A DNA stretch of 64,000 nucleotides from Pedobacter steynii (GCF_001721645.1 NZ_CP017141.1:5332001-5396000); one strand, 5' to 3'. Positions 44,082 through 53,909 are shown, numbered from the stretch's first letter. Numbers and translations: made by a program. The notes: generated by a model not told the origin, from the letters alone.

Positions 44082-45500
44082 ATGATCAAAACGATTCTTT
44101 CAATAGCTGTACTTTTCGTTTCCAATATAGTTTATGCACAAAGTGTCTGTGAATGCAGTGATGCTTTGGATCGCTTAATTAAAAAGATTGAAAGTGAATA
44201 TCCCGGATTTGAAGAAAAGACAAAGGACAAAATATTATATAATAATTTTAAACAACAACTGAAGGATCAGACAAGTAAGGCAGAGCCGGCAAAGTGTTTG
44301 GATATTTTAAAGAAGTATACCTCGTTCTTCAGAGATGGCCACATTTGGATAAATCCTGCAACTTCAATAAGTGCAAAAGGCACAACAAGTACAAATCTGA
44401 TTAAGATTAATATTGAAAGATTCCGGAAAAGGCTGAAAGTTAGTCCTGATTCAATCGAGGGAATTTGGAAAAATAGGTTTGAATGGACAGGCGGGCCAGT
44501 TTATGAAATCGGAATTACCAAAAATAACGATGGGGTACAGGTAGGCTTTGTAATTAATTCAACATCCGCTTTCTGGAAACCAAATGAGATAAAATTCAGG
44601 CTGTATCCTGATGGAAAGTACGAATTTTACGCGTTTGATAAGACATTGAAGACCGGGAGTTATGAGATTTATAACCACAGCATCATCTATTTCAAAGAGC
44701 TAAGAGCTTCTTTTATAAAAGAAATGCCTCAGTCAAATTTGACAGAAGAACAGATCAAAAGAAAGATAGCTGACTTTTATGGTTTCGGAGCAAAAAAGCT
44801 TAGCGGGGAGACAATGCTGATCACACTTCCATCTTTTGATTACCCTTTCGTTGATATTATTACTGGTCTTGTCGCAAACAACCGCAACCTGATAGAAGAT
44901 TGTAAAAATTTAATCATAGATGTAAGGGGGAACTCAGGGGGAACTGATGATGCCTACCAAATACTATTGCCTTATATTATGAGTAACTCAATCCGGAATA
45001 TGGGAGTTGAGTATCTGGCGAGCCCAACTTTGGTGGATGGTCTAAAAAAGTATATAAAAACAGCGGGCGACAACAAAGAGAAGGAGATAGATATGGTGAA
45101 GCGGTGGGTTGGCCTTTTTGAAAAAAACATGGGGAAATTCGTAAATGTTAAGGATAGTACATTTTCTTTACAAAAAGTAGTTCCTTCGGAAAAAAGCCCT
45201 GTTAATGTGGTTATTTTAACAGATAAAAAGGTAGGAAGTTCTGCCGAGAGTTTCGTGATGAAGGCCAAGCAAAGTAAAAAAGTAAAAATAGCAGGCACTG
45301 TTACCTCCGGAGGATTGGATTATGCTGCAGCCCGTATGTTCGATTTTGGTTGTCCTGAATACTTATTACAATTACCAACCTACCGTTCATTAAGATTGCC
45401 GGATTATCCAATTGATAACATCGGTATGCAACCAGACATTTACCTGGACAAGAACGTTAAAGACTGGGTGCAATTTGCACTGGAATATTTAGAACAATAA
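44082..45500 (+). CDS. S41-family (tail-specific type) peptidase, secreted
   Basis: 472 residues. A signal peptide ends near residue 20 (NIVYAQS). The S41 core is in the second half: LIIDVRGNSGGTDDAYQ, then the serine in KVGSSAESFVMKAKQ and GTVTSGGLDYA. No PDZ domain is evident, as in many Bacteroidota S41 proteins. The middle contains a beta-rich domain of unknown role (residues 120-230). Probably periplasmic or surface-associated. It lies 42 bases after an AraC regulator gene. Confidence 0.87.
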   Translation: MIKTILSIAVLFVSNIVYAQSVCECSDALDRLIKKIESEYPGFEEKTKDKILYNNFKQQLKDQTSKAEPAKCLDILKKYTSFFRDGHIWINPATSISAKGTTSTNLIKINIERFRKRLKVSPDSIEGIWKNRFEWTGGPVYEIGITKNNDGVQVGFVINSTSAFWKPNEIKFRLYPDGKYEFYAFDKTLKTGSYEIYNHSIIYFKELRASFIKEMPQSNLTEEQIKRKIADFYGFGAKKLSGETMLITLPSFDYPFVDIITGLVANNRNLIEDCKNLIIDVRGNSGGTDDAYQILLPYIMSNSIRNMGVEYLASPTLVDGLKKYIKTAGDNKEKEIDMVKRWVGLFEKNMGKFVNVKDSTFSLQKVVPSEKSPVNVVILTDKKVGSSAESFVMKAKQSKKVKIAGTVTSGGLDYAAARMFDFGCPEYLLQLPTYRSLRLPDYPIDNIGMQPDIYLDKNVKDWVQFALEYLEQ

Positions 45501-45518
45501 AATCTATTGAGGTTGTAA

Positions 45519-45752
45519 ACTTATTGCAGTATAAGACATACTGATAAAGCGTACATCCTGTTGTATAATCCGGCAAAAAAGAACAGTGTAAGTTTAAGTG
45601 GAAATATGCTTAGAAGTGCATTGTCTGCAGAGGTGCCGGTACCGAGTTTTTATCTCGGAGATGTGCTTCATTGCTGGCTGTTTTTTGCTTCAGCAGATGG
45701 CAAAATTGTTTCTGAAACCAGTTATCTGAAAACAGTGACAGTCATTGAGTAA
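45519..45752 (+). pseudogene. C-terminal remnant of a DUF6266-family gene
   Basis: About 75 open codons without an ATG at the start; a TTG at 45561 would give 63 residues. The residues DKAYILLYNPAKKN, PSFYLGDVLHCWLFF and SADGKIVSETSYLKTVTV match the end of DUF6266 proteins, which are normally near 200 residues. The N-terminal two thirds are missing and an in-frame stop precedes the fragment. It follows the S41 gene by 18 bases and ends at a terminator, so it is probably a decayed gene. Confidence 0.65.
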
Positions 45753-45761
45753 TCTTTAGAG

Positions 45762-45796
45762 CCCGGCAGCGTTTATGAAACCCTGCCGGGTTTTTT
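45762..45796 (+). terminator. Rho-independent terminator
   Basis: The arms cccggcag (45762-45769) and ctgccggg (45783-45790) are followed by six T's. It lies just after the DUF6266 remnant and ends the S41 transcript. Confidence 0.85.
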
Positions 45797-45829
45797 ATCT
45801 ATCTGAATTCCTAAATAAAACTTTTTGTT

Positions 45830-46228
45830 ATGAAAACGATCAAATTATCCGATTCTAAGGAATTGGCAGGGACTCCTTTGTTTAAGTTGAGACCTTTTAA
45901 ATGGGCAGAACCCATCGCAATATTTTCTATTTTACTATCAATATGGACTTTTTCGCCGGTTTTGTTACGCTTCGCAGATGATACAGCAGGAAACATCGAC
46001 CAAAGCATCTGGCTCCTGATTGTTCTGAGCCTGATGAGTTTCCTGCTGATCACAGGTTTATCCTGGTGGATACTACAACGCTTTTGGTTCATGAGCGGAT
46101 TACCCTCAATCTTATCTATGGTTTCACAGTTTAATACCTTATTGTTATGGCAACAAATCTCTTTTTTCTTGGCATCATTTGCCTTGCTTTTAATGTCATC
46201 TACAGGAGTGCTAATCGCTCTGTGCTAG
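45830..46228 (+). CDS. Small three-TM membrane protein, holin-like in layout
   Basis: 132 residues. After a short polar N-terminus there are three hydrophobic segments, near residues 25-46, 59-82 and 110-132. I do not recognise a named family. The last 82 bases overlap the CHAP amidase gene in another frame. A small three-span membrane protein next to a peptidoglycan hydrolase resembles a holin/endolysin pair, but this is context only. Confidence 0.65.
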   Translation: MKTIKLSDSKELAGTPLFKLRPFKWAEPIAIFSILLSIWTFSPVLLRFADDTAGNIDQSIWLLIVLSLMSFLLITGLSWWILQRFWFMSGLPSILSMVSQFNTLLLWQQISFFLASFALLLMSSTGVLIALC

Positions 46229-46746
46229 AGCATGATAAATTGGATCCATACAGGGCTGGTGTGGCCAGATCCCGGATGGAAGTAGTCAGAACAGCGGTAA
46301 AGGAGTTGGGCCTGAGGGAACGGTCAGGACGTAATGATGGGGCGCAAGTGGAAAGGTTTTTGAAAGTAGTGGGCTTATTAAAAGGTGAGCCCTGGTGCGC
46401 TGCTTTTATCAGCTGGGTCTTTTATGAAACAGGATTTGAAAAGCCAAGAACAGGCTGGTCTCCTGCGTTATTCCCTGTTTCAAGGCTGGCAAGATCGGCG
46501 CTTCCGGGAAATGTGATCGGGATTTATTTCCCGGATAAAAAGAGAATTGCTCATGTTGGCCTGATAGAAAAGGAGGATGGTAGCTGGATTGTGGCTATTG
46601 AGGGAAATACGAATGTAGAAGGCAGCAGGGAAGGTGATGGCGTATACCGAAAGCGCAGACACAAGAAAACAATTTATCAGATCTCAGACTGGATCAGTGA
46701 TGCTTCTTATTCTGGCTGCTATATGGTGGGTAAGCAAGAAGATTGA
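46147..46746 (+). CDS. CHAP-domain amidase/endopeptidase with N-terminal membrane anchor
   Basis: 199 residues. The first 20 residues (LFFLGIICLAFNVIY) form a signal or anchor segment. The CHAP domain has the catalytic cysteine in GEPWCAAFISWVFYE and the histidine in RIAHVGLIE, with the following EGNTN. Such enzymes cut peptidoglycan stem peptides or amide bonds. The weakly hydrophobic N-terminus could act as a signal-anchor-release element. The gene overlaps the three-TM protein gene, which suggests coupled expression. Confidence 0.82.
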   Translation: MATNLFFLGIICLAFNVIYRSANRSVLEHDKLDPYRAGVARSRMEVVRTAVKELGLRERSGRNDGAQVERFLKVVGLLKGEPWCAAFISWVFYETGFEKPRTGWSPALFPVSRLARSALPGNVIGIYFPDKKRIAHVGLIEKEDGSWIVAIEGNTNVEGSREGDGVYRKRRHKKTIYQISDWISDASYSGCYMVGKQED

Positions 46747-46754
46747 TTGATAAG

Positions 46755-46789
46755 AGCCTGGTGGACTTTGGGTGAAAGTTCATCAGGCT
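46755..46789 (+). terminator. Terminator-like hairpin after the CHAP gene
   Basis: A 15-base stem (46755-46769 with 46775-46789), including two G-U pairs in RNA, surrounds a five-base loop. The following sequence is only moderately T-rich, so termination is likely but not certain. Confidence 0.5.
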
Positions 46790-46946
46790 TCTTAGAGCAG
46801 ATCATGGAAGCTTTAAATCATTTACAGCGTTTTGACAACTTAATCGTAACCCACAGTTAAAAAACAAACAATGATGCTGCGTATTTGTTAACATAGTTGA
46901 TGTAGCGTTAAACGTTACTTTTTGATAGCTAATTATCCGCCTCGAA

Positions 46947-48020
46947 ATGCAAAGTAAAAACGAACAAATCAGTACATTAATAGAAATTAATGAAGAACTG
47001 GAAAATTATTTCAGCAATACCATTATACCTCAACTCTTCGTGGATGCAGAGCTAAGATTACGAAAATTTACCCCGCCAGCGATGAAGCAATTTGACCTGA
47101 AGGACGAATTCATCGGCAGGCATTTAGAAGAAATCCGGGAAAATTTCAGGTTTCCAACGATCATTGATAACATTCGATTAGTGATCGACACAGGGACAAT
47201 CCTGGAGAAAGAAATTCAAACCACGGATATGCGTTGGTATCAGATGAATATACTCCCATATTTGATACGAAAGGAAAACAAGACCGACGGTGTGATCATT
47301 ACGTTTGTAGACATCACCTCACGTATCAGAGATCTGAAAGAACAGGAGAAGCTGATCACCGAACATGAACTGTTGCTGGACACGATTGCACACGACATTA
47401 AAAATCCATTACTGGCACTTGGACTAACCATTCAAATGCTTAAAAGGTTACCCGAGAAAAGTATGGAAAAATATCCTATCCTGCTCGGAAATGTCGAAAA
47501 CAGCTTGTTGCAGATGAAGAAAGTTGTAAACGATCTGGTTGATTCCCGCTGGGAAAAGCACAAATACCAACCTGGAACAGAATTGTTGGATCTACAGAAT
47601 ATTATTGAAGATGTAAGGCTTACCCTCGCTCCTCAAATCCTTGAAACAAAAGCAACAATAAAACAAGAAATTCAGATTTCGGAACTCTCATTTGCCAGGC
47701 GTAAACTTCGCAGTGTTATTTATAACCTGATAAACAATGCAATCAAGTACACTCCGCCAGAACGTAGCCCCGAGATCCTGATAAAATCCTATAAAGATGA
47801 CGAATACATCGTGATCAGTGTTTCTGATAATGGTATCGGTATGAACAAGGAAGAACTGGAATCTATATTCGATAAATTTACCCGGGTCAGGTTATCATGT
47901 GAAGGATCGGGGGTCGGACTTTATCTGGTCAATACTATTGTCTCAACAGCAGGCGGGAAAATCTCCGTTCAAAGTGAACCAGGCAAAGGATCCGTTTTCA
48001 ATGTATTTTTAAAAGTTTAA
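46947..48020 (+). CDS. PAS-domain histidine kinase (paralog 1)
   Basis: 357 residues, soluble. A PAS_10-like domain covers about residues 25-125 (FVDAELRLRKFTPPA, VIITFVDIT). The HisKA histidine is His149 in AHDIKNPL, and the ATPase has NLINNAIKYTP, DNGIGM and GSGVGLYLVNTI. It has no membrane segment and no receiver. A close paralog lies at 54747-55844, with nearly the same PAS and kinase sequence. It opens the signalling island; the partner regulator is probably one of the receivers in it. Confidence 0.93.
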   Translation: MQSKNEQISTLIEINEELENYFSNTIIPQLFVDAELRLRKFTPPAMKQFDLKDEFIGRHLEEIRENFRFPTIIDNIRLVIDTGTILEKEIQTTDMRWYQMNILPYLIRKENKTDGVIITFVDITSRIRDLKEQEKLITEHELLLDTIAHDIKNPLLALGLTIQMLKRLPEKSMEKYPILLGNVENSLLQMKKVVNDLVDSRWEKHKYQPGTELLDLQNIIEDVRLTLAPQILETKATIKQEIQISELSFARRKLRSVIYNLINNAIKYTPPERSPEILIKSYKDDEYIVISVSDNGIGMNKEELESIFDKFTRVRLSCEGSGVGLYLVNTIVSTAGGKISVQSEPGKGSVFNVFLKV

Positions 48021-48101
48021 AATAAAGCACAATAAATCGCCTGAAACCAGATCGTCAAAAGGTTCCGTATCAACGCAATTTGATATTTTGTAGGTTTATA
48101 A

Positions 48102-48124
48102 AACAGTTTTATTTTTAAACTGTT
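48102..48124. repeat. Inverted repeat upstream of the CheB gene
   Basis: AACAGTTT (48102-48109) and AAACTGTT (48117-48124) are perfect eight-base arms around a seven-base T-rich loop. It lies 83 bases before the CheB start, in the 186-base gap after the first PAS kinase. It may be an operator or a weak terminator. Confidence 0.35.
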
Positions 48125-48206
48125 AGTCCGTAATGTATAAACAGCCTGTCTGAATACTTGTATTTAGTATATCCCTTATTAATTATAACACGTCTAATAT
48201 TGCATT

Positions 48207-49235
48207 ATGGAAAAAAGGAATATTGTCGTGATCGGTGGATCTACCGGCGGCTTTGAAGCGTTTAAAAGAATAGTGCAGGGCCTGCCACCTGATCTGGATG
48301 CTTCTATTTTTATCGTGTGGCACATGAGTCCGAATATTCGTGGCATACTGCCTGAAGTTTTGAATAAACTGAATACGATAAAGGCTGCCCATGCTTACGA
48401 CAATGAGCTCATCGTGTCTAACCGGATATATGTGGCGCCTCCGGACCATCATTTGCTGATTGAAGAGGGACGTGTAAGAGTAACACACGGGCCTAAAGAA
48501 AATCGATTCCGGCCAGCAGTTGACCCTTTGTTTCGTTCAGCTGCATATGCCTATGGGAAACGGGTAATTGGTGTTGTCTTATCTGGAGGTCTTGATGACG
48601 GAACAGCAGGACTTTGGCGTATAAAATTTAGCGGTGGCCTGGCGGTGGTTCAGGACCCGAATGATGCGGAAGTTGCTTCCATGCCGGAGAATGCCCTGCG
48701 CGAAGTAGAGATTGACTATTGTGTGGCTCTGGACGATATGCCGGCGTTACTAGTCAAGTTATCACAAGAGGTCATTGGAAGTACAGAAATCATGAAAGAT
48801 GAAAAAACAAAAATAGAAATCAACATTGCCGCCGAAGAGAATGCGTTAAAACAAGGTTCTTTAAATATAGGGGTACTGTCGCCTTATACTTGCCCGGAAT
48901 GTCATGGCGTGTTATCAAAAATTATGGATGGTGACCTTAGCCGTTTTCGCTGCCATACCGGTCATGCCTATTCTGCGGATACCCTTATGGCAAGCGTTAC
49001 CGAAAAAATTGAGGATAGTTTATATAGTGCAGTGAGGGGCATGGATGAAAGTATATTGTTGTTGAATCATATTGGTGATCATTATGCGGAAGCCAATCAG
49101 CCCAAACTGGCTGCTGTATATTTTAAAAAAGCAAAAGAAGCAGAGGGACGTTCAAATCTGGTTCGTAAAGCAGTACACAGCCATGAACAGCTCAGTAAAA
49201 TCAAGTTACTGAAGGATGCTGAAGATGAGGCTTAA
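48207..49235 (+). CDS. Stand-alone CheB-type methylesterase
   Basis: 342 residues. The catalytic serine is in GGSTGGFEAFK at the N-terminus, the histidine in VWHMSPN, and the aspartate (Asp131) in SGGLDDGT, so the triad is complete. The usual N-terminal receiver is missing. The C-terminal 130 residues contain a CxxC...CH segment (TCPECHG and FRCHTGHAY) like a small zinc site, found in some CheB relatives outside chemotaxis. No chemoreceptor gene is nearby. It is 74 bases upstream of the CheB-CheR kinase gene. Confidence 0.92.
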   Translation: MEKRNIVVIGGSTGGFEAFKRIVQGLPPDLDASIFIVWHMSPNIRGILPEVLNKLNTIKAAHAYDNELIVSNRIYVAPPDHHLLIEEGRVRVTHGPKENRFRPAVDPLFRSAAYAYGKRVIGVVLSGGLDDGTAGLWRIKFSGGLAVVQDPNDAEVASMPENALREVEIDYCVALDDMPALLVKLSQEVIGSTEIMKDEKTKIEINIAAEENALKQGSLNIGVLSPYTCPECHGVLSKIMDGDLSRFRCHTGHAYSADTLMASVTEKIEDSLYSAVRGMDESILLLNHIGDHYAEANQPKLAAVYFKKAKEAEGRSNLVRKAVHSHEQLSKIKLLKDAEDEA

Positions 49236-49309
49236 TTAGGTACTGTATAATTAAAAATCTTCTGATAATCGATTTATCTTAAAACATTAACTATCCTTGT
49301 TGTCATTAT

Positions 49310-52300
49310 ATGAAAAAGGTCGCTAAACATAAAGGAAAACTAAGCCCGGTCGAGCAGTTACAGGAAAAGCCAAAGGAATTTTTAATCGTTGGCATTGGTG
49401 CATCCGCAGGTGGCATACAGGCAATGCAGGAATTTTTCCGTATGGTGCCCGAAAATTCAAACCTGGCTTACGTTGTCATACTTCATTTATCTCCAGATCA
49501 TGACAGTCAGCTGGCAAGTGTGCTACAACAGGAAACCACAATACCCGTATTGCAGGTAACAGAAAAAACCGTCATTAAGCCTGATCATATTTATGTGGTA
49601 CCGCCCGACCGCCATCTGACCATAGAAGATGATTATATAGCTGTATTGCCAAATTTGAACATAGAAGAACGTAGGGCGCCTGTTGATATTTTCTTTCGCT
49701 CACTCGCAGACCAGCACGGGCCGAGAGCAATCAGTGTCATATTATCGGGTACTGGTGCAAATGGATCTATGGGTTTGAAACGTATCAAAGAGCGGGGGGG
49801 GGCAACCTATGTTCAAAATCCTCGTGAAGCGGAATTTAACGAAATGCCGAGGAATGCCATTGCTACCGATTTAGTAGATGATGTACTGAATGTGGGAGAA
49901 ATACCGTCCCGTATCATTGCTTATCGGGATAGCATCGGAACTGTGGAGATCATTGAGGAAGCTGAAAAACAGCCCGAGCCCCAACAACCGGCACTCCGCG
50001 AAATATTCACCCAGCTCAGGGTTCGTACGGGCCATGATTTTTCCAATTATAAACGTCCAACCTTATTGCGTCGTATTGAGCGACGGATTAATATACATAA
50101 CCTGCCAGACCTGGCTTCCTATATTGCTTTTTTGCAGGGACATCCTGATGAAACCCAGGCCTTACTGAAAGACCTGCTGATCTCAGTAACAAACTTTTTC
50201 CGGGATGCAAAAGCTTTTAATGGTCTGGAGGAGGGGATACTGCCGGGCATCTTTGCTGGTAAAACATCGGAAGACCAGGTACGTATTTGGGTGGCTGGCT
50301 GTGCTACAGGTGAAGAAGCTTATTCCATTGCCATGCTTTGTGCTGAACAGGCCGCTACCATTTTTGACGCCCCAAAAGTGCAAATCTTTGCCAGCGATAT
50401 CGACGAAGCGGCGATTGCGACAGCCAGGGAAGGACTGTATACGCTTAATGATGCCGCAGATGTTTCTCCGGAGCGTTTAAGGCAGTTTTTTAACCGAGAT
50501 GGAGATGGTTATAGGGTGCGTCGGGAAATTAGAGAAATGATCCTTTTTGCCCATCATAATTTTTTAAAAGATCCCCCTTTTTCAAAACTTGACCTGGTTA
50601 CCTGTCGCAATGTACTTATTTACCTCAACAGCACTGCCCAGGAAAGGGTGCTGGAGACGTTTCATTTTGCTTTGAGGCCACAAGGTTACCTTTTTCTAGG
50701 TTCTTCTGAATCAGTGAATGGCACTGACCTTTATACTATAAATAACCGTGATCACCATATTTTCCAGGCGAGAGAAGTCACGCCCAGAAGCTATCCGGTA
50801 CCCGAGTCTGTGCCTCAGTTTAATTTTCCTAAAATCGACACTTTTCAAAAGCAAGATGAAAGAGAGGGGCGTAACCCACGCGTGTCTTTTGGAGAACTCC
50901 ACCAGAAAATGCTGGAACAATATGCTCCGCCATCGGTAGTAGTCAATGAGGAATATGAAATCGTGCACATGACGGAAAGGGCCGGTAAATATTTTGAATT
51001 TGCTGGCGGTGAGCCAACCCAGAATCTGCTGAAATTGATTCGTCCGCAAATAAGATTAGAGTTACGGTCTGCACTTTACCAGGCGGTGCAAAGTAAGACG
51101 GTGATAGAAGCCCGTAATATTAAAGTGACCGTGGACGGTGAACAACAATCACTAGACATCCAGGTGCGGCCAACGCTGGAAGCCAGGGACATTGCGAAAG
51201 GCTTTATTCTGATTATTTTTAAACCTGGTATGGAGGCTTTTAAGGAAAGTGCAACCGTGAAAGTTGCGTCGGATGAACCCTTTGCCAGACAACTTGAAGA
51301 GGAACTAATAGGCGTAAAAGCGCAGCTTCGCAGCTCTATAGAACAACACGAATACCAGGCCGAGGAACTGAAAGCATCAAATGAAGAACTGCAGGCGATG
51401 AATGAAGAATTACGTTCGGCCGCCGAAGAGCTTGAAACAAGCAAAGAAGAGTTACAGTCTATCAATGAAGAGCTACGTACAGTAAATCAGGAGCTTAAAG
51501 TGAAGATTGAAGAGATCGGAGTTGCCAGTAACAACCTTCAAAACCTGGTGAATTCCGCAAACGTTGGTACGATCTTCCTGGATAGAAATTTTGCGATACG
51601 CCTGTTTACACCGGCGATCCTGGATATATTCAATCTGAAGATCAGTGACTATGGCCGGCCAGTTACTGATATTACCAATAAATTGCAGTACGATGGCTTG
51701 CTCAAGGATGCCGAAACTGTGTTGGAAAAACTTACAGCAGTGGAGCGCGAGGTGACCACAATTGATAACCGTTTTTTCATGATGCGGTTATTGCCTTACC
51801 GTACTGCTGAGGACCGTATTAACGGCGTTGTAGTTACATTTTTTGACATTACTGCACGACGGGAATCGGAGGAAGCTTTGCGTCGGGCAGAAGAAAAATA
51901 CCGCTTGCAACTGGAACAGAAAGTGGCTGACCGCACCCGTGAATTGCGGGAAAACTACGCTTTACTGCAAACAATTTATGACACCACCCTGATCGGTATG
52001 TCAGTCTTCGCGCCAATTAGAAATGCAAAACAAGAAGTTACGGATTTCAAGGTGATCAGTGTCAATAAAAAAATGGAACAGGCTTATGGAATTAAGAACA
52101 TGAATGGACAACTATACAGTGAGTTGTTTCCAGACCCTGTACAAATCGGTTTGTTTAACTTAATGATTAAAACCATTGAAACCGGTGAGCCTGGGCAAAT
52201 GGAATATAAATATACTTTTGAGGGCGTTGACAGCTGGTATTCTACTATGTTGGTCAAAGGTGAAGATGTGCTGGTAAGTACCAATCTGGATATCACGGAA

Positions 52301-53359
52301 CGAAAGCGCTTAGAGGAAAAGCGATTGAGGGCGTTTGCGCTTTTGCAACAATCTGAAGAGTTGGCGGGAATTGGTACCTGGGACTATGACCTGATAACTG
52401 GTGATTTTACCGGGTCTGACCGGATATATAGTCTTTTCAATTTGCCTAAAGGAAAAGCGTTAAGCCCGGATATCTACCTGGAGCATGCAACAGAAGCATG
52501 TCGCGCTAAAGCCGAACAGTTATTGGCTCATTTACGGGCGGGAGATGAAGATTTTGAGGAAACAATAGAAATCGATGTCAGCGGAGAGATCAAGATCGTA
52601 CATTTAAAAGCAACAGTCTTAAAAGATGACCTGGGCAATCCTGTTCGTGTGCTAGGCGTAGATATGGACATTACCGCAACGCAGGAAGCTGAACGCAAGC
52701 TGCGACAGATGGAAATCCAGCAGCAGCAGGAGATATTGCAGGTAATTCTGTCAACGCAGGAAGAAGAACGGCGCAGAATTTCAGAGAGTTTACATAATGG
52801 AGTCGGTCAGATACTCTACGGTACCCGGGTAGCGATGAATAACCTGACCGTTCAGATGGCCGTTGAAAAACCTGACAAATTTAACGAGTACAAAGCATAT
52901 ACGGCTGATTTGCTATCAACGTCTATCAAAGACATCCGCCGTATATCGCACGATCTCATGCCAACGGTATTGGCAGAATTCGGCCTCAAGGCTGCGATTA
53001 AGGAGGTATGCGAGCAACTGCAAAATGGCATTCAATTTGATTATCAAGTGTCACTCGGACCGATTAAACTAGATAATTTTCTGGAATTGGCAGTGTTTCG
53101 CACCGTACAGGAATTGATGATCAACGTTGTTAAGCATTCCAAAGCTACAAGTGCGACTGTTGAAGTTACTGCTGATGGAGGTGAGGTGCTCATCTTGGTA
53201 ATCGACAATGGACAGGGAATGCCGGTAGATCAGGAGGAGAAACCAGGTATGGGTCTGCGGTCGATCCGGAATAAGGTTGACCTGCTGAAAGGCAGTTTAG
53301 ATATTCAGTCCCTAGCGGGAAAAGGCACAAAAATTAAAGTGCGCCTCCCACATAAATAG
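49310..53359 (+). CDS. CheB-CheR-PAS-histidine kinase fusion
   Basis: 1349 residues. Order: CheB domain (about 25-215; GASAGG, HLSPDH), CheR domain (about 230-490; YKRPTLLRRIERR, WVAGCATGEEAYS), a PAS segment (about 540-640), a coiled coil of NEEL heptads (660-745), a PAS_10 domain (750-865), two more PAS domains (885-1125), and a HisKA_3 kinase with His1162 in SESLHNGVGQ and ATPase to the end. The CheB triad aspartate is Asn151 (GTGANGS), so esterase activity is doubtful. The NarL-type kinase end fits the LuxR-type regulator at 54047. Confidence 0.93.
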   Translation: MKKVAKHKGKLSPVEQLQEKPKEFLIVGIGASAGGIQAMQEFFRMVPENSNLAYVVILHLSPDHDSQLASVLQQETTIPVLQVTEKTVIKPDHIYVVPPDRHLTIEDDYIAVLPNLNIEERRAPVDIFFRSLADQHGPRAISVILSGTGANGSMGLKRIKERGGATYVQNPREAEFNEMPRNAIATDLVDDVLNVGEIPSRIIAYRDSIGTVEIIEEAEKQPEPQQPALREIFTQLRVRTGHDFSNYKRPTLLRRIERRINIHNLPDLASYIAFLQGHPDETQALLKDLLISVTNFFRDAKAFNGLEEGILPGIFAGKTSEDQVRIWVAGCATGEEAYSIAMLCAEQAATIFDAPKVQIFASDIDEAAIATAREGLYTLNDAADVSPERLRQFFNRDGDGYRVRREIREMILFAHHNFLKDPPFSKLDLVTCRNVLIYLNSTAQERVLETFHFALRPQGYLFLGSSESVNGTDLYTINNRDHHIFQAREVTPRSYPVPESVPQFNFPKIDTFQKQDEREGRNPRVSFGELHQKMLEQYAPPSVVVNEEYEIVHMTERAGKYFEFAGGEPTQNLLKLIRPQIRLELRSALYQAVQSKTVIEARNIKVTVDGEQQSLDIQVRPTLEARDIAKGFILIIFKPGMEAFKESATVKVASDEPFARQLEEELIGVKAQLRSSIEQHEYQAEELKASNEELQAMNEELRSAAEELETSKEELQSINEELRTVNQELKVKIEEIGVASNNLQNLVNSANVGTIFLDRNFAIRLFTPAILDIFNLKISDYGRPVTDITNKLQYDGLLKDAETVLEKLTAVEREVTTIDNRFFMMRLLPYRTAEDRINGVVVTFFDITARRESEEALRRAEEKYRLQLEQKVADRTRELRENYALLQTIYDTTLIGMSVFAPIRNAKQEVTDFKVISVNKKMEQAYGIKNMNGQLYSELFPDPVQIGLFNLMIKTIETGEPGQMEYKYTFEGVDSWYSTMLVKGEDVLVSTNLDITERKRLEEKRLRAFALLQQSEELAGIGTWDYDLITGDFTGSDRIYSLFNLPKGKALSPDIYLEHATEACRAKAEQLLAHLRAGDEDFEETIEIDVSGEIKIVHLKATVLKDDLGNPVRVLGVDMDITATQEAERKLRQMEIQQQQEILQVILSTQEEERRRISESLHNGVGQILYGTRVAMNNLTVQMAVEKPDKFNEYKAYTADLLSTSIKDIRRISHDLMPTVLAEFGLKAAIKEVCEQLQNGIQFDYQVSLGPIKLDNFLELAVFRTVQELMINVVKHSKATSATVEVTADGGEVLILVIDNGQGMPVDQEEKPGMGLRSIRNKVDLLKGSLDIQSLAGKGTKIKVRLPHK

Positions 53360-53429
53360 CCCGGAATTCATATCTGTTCAGAACTGAGCGAGGTAATGTA
53401 TGATATAAAATAAGGTAGATATCCCAGGC

Positions 53430-53440
53430 AAATCACGTAT
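53430..53440 (+). promoter_or_regulatory. AAATCACGTAT element, copy 1
   Basis: The 11-base sequence AAATCACGTAT lies 58 bases before the start of the receiver gene at 53499. The same 11 bases recur before the LuxR-type regulator gene and a near match lies before the multi-PAS kinase gene. Confidence 0.4.
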
Positions 53441-53498
53441 TTTGTACAGAATTATTGTCGTCTAAATTGGGTATTTTAGATTACTCAATCCCTACATT

Positions 53499-53909
53499 AT
53501 GCAAGTACAGATAAAATCTGATTTTCTGGATACGGCTAAGCGAAAAATTTTTGTTATAGAAGATGACAATGGATTAGCCGAATTTATGCAGCTTTTTTTT
53601 GATATCTCTGGGTATCGTTATCGGATTATAGGTAAAACGGAGAATATATTACCGCTGATTGATGAATTCAAACCGGATCTCGTAATTTTGGATTATATGT
53701 TACCTGAAATTAATGGAGGCGAGATTTGCGCTCAGATAAAGAATAATATCGGCACTCATTATGTTCCGGTTCTTATCTTCTCAGCTTATCCAGGGGTTTT
53801 ATACTCCCTGGGGGACTGTGGTTATGATGCTTTTTTGGCAAAACCCTTTGAACTGAACGATCTTGAAAAAATAATTGAAACATTGGCTGGAAGGATGCAT
53901 CTTATATAA
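53499..53909 (+). CDS. Single-domain response regulator
   Basis: 136 residues, receiver only. Acidic pair in VIEDDNG, phospho-acceptor Asp65 in VILDYMLPE, and the conserved lysine in LAKPFE. It has no output domain, so it may work as a phosphate shuttle or in protein interaction. The AAATCACGTAT element precedes it. It lies between the CheB-CheR kinase and the LuxR-type regulator. Confidence 0.93.
   Translation: MQVQIKSDFLDTAKRKIFVIEDDNGLAEFMQLFFDISGYRYRIIGKTENILPLIDEFKPDLVILDYMLPEINGGEICAQIKNNIGTHYVPVLIFSAYPGVLYSLGDCGYDAFLAKPFELNDLEKIIETLAGRMHLI

Noticed and set aside
51270..51540. Repeated NEEL-type codons and a long open frame on the opposite strand
   Set aside because: It is the coiled-coil heptad pattern of the CheB-CheR kinase; the opposite frame is only its shadow.
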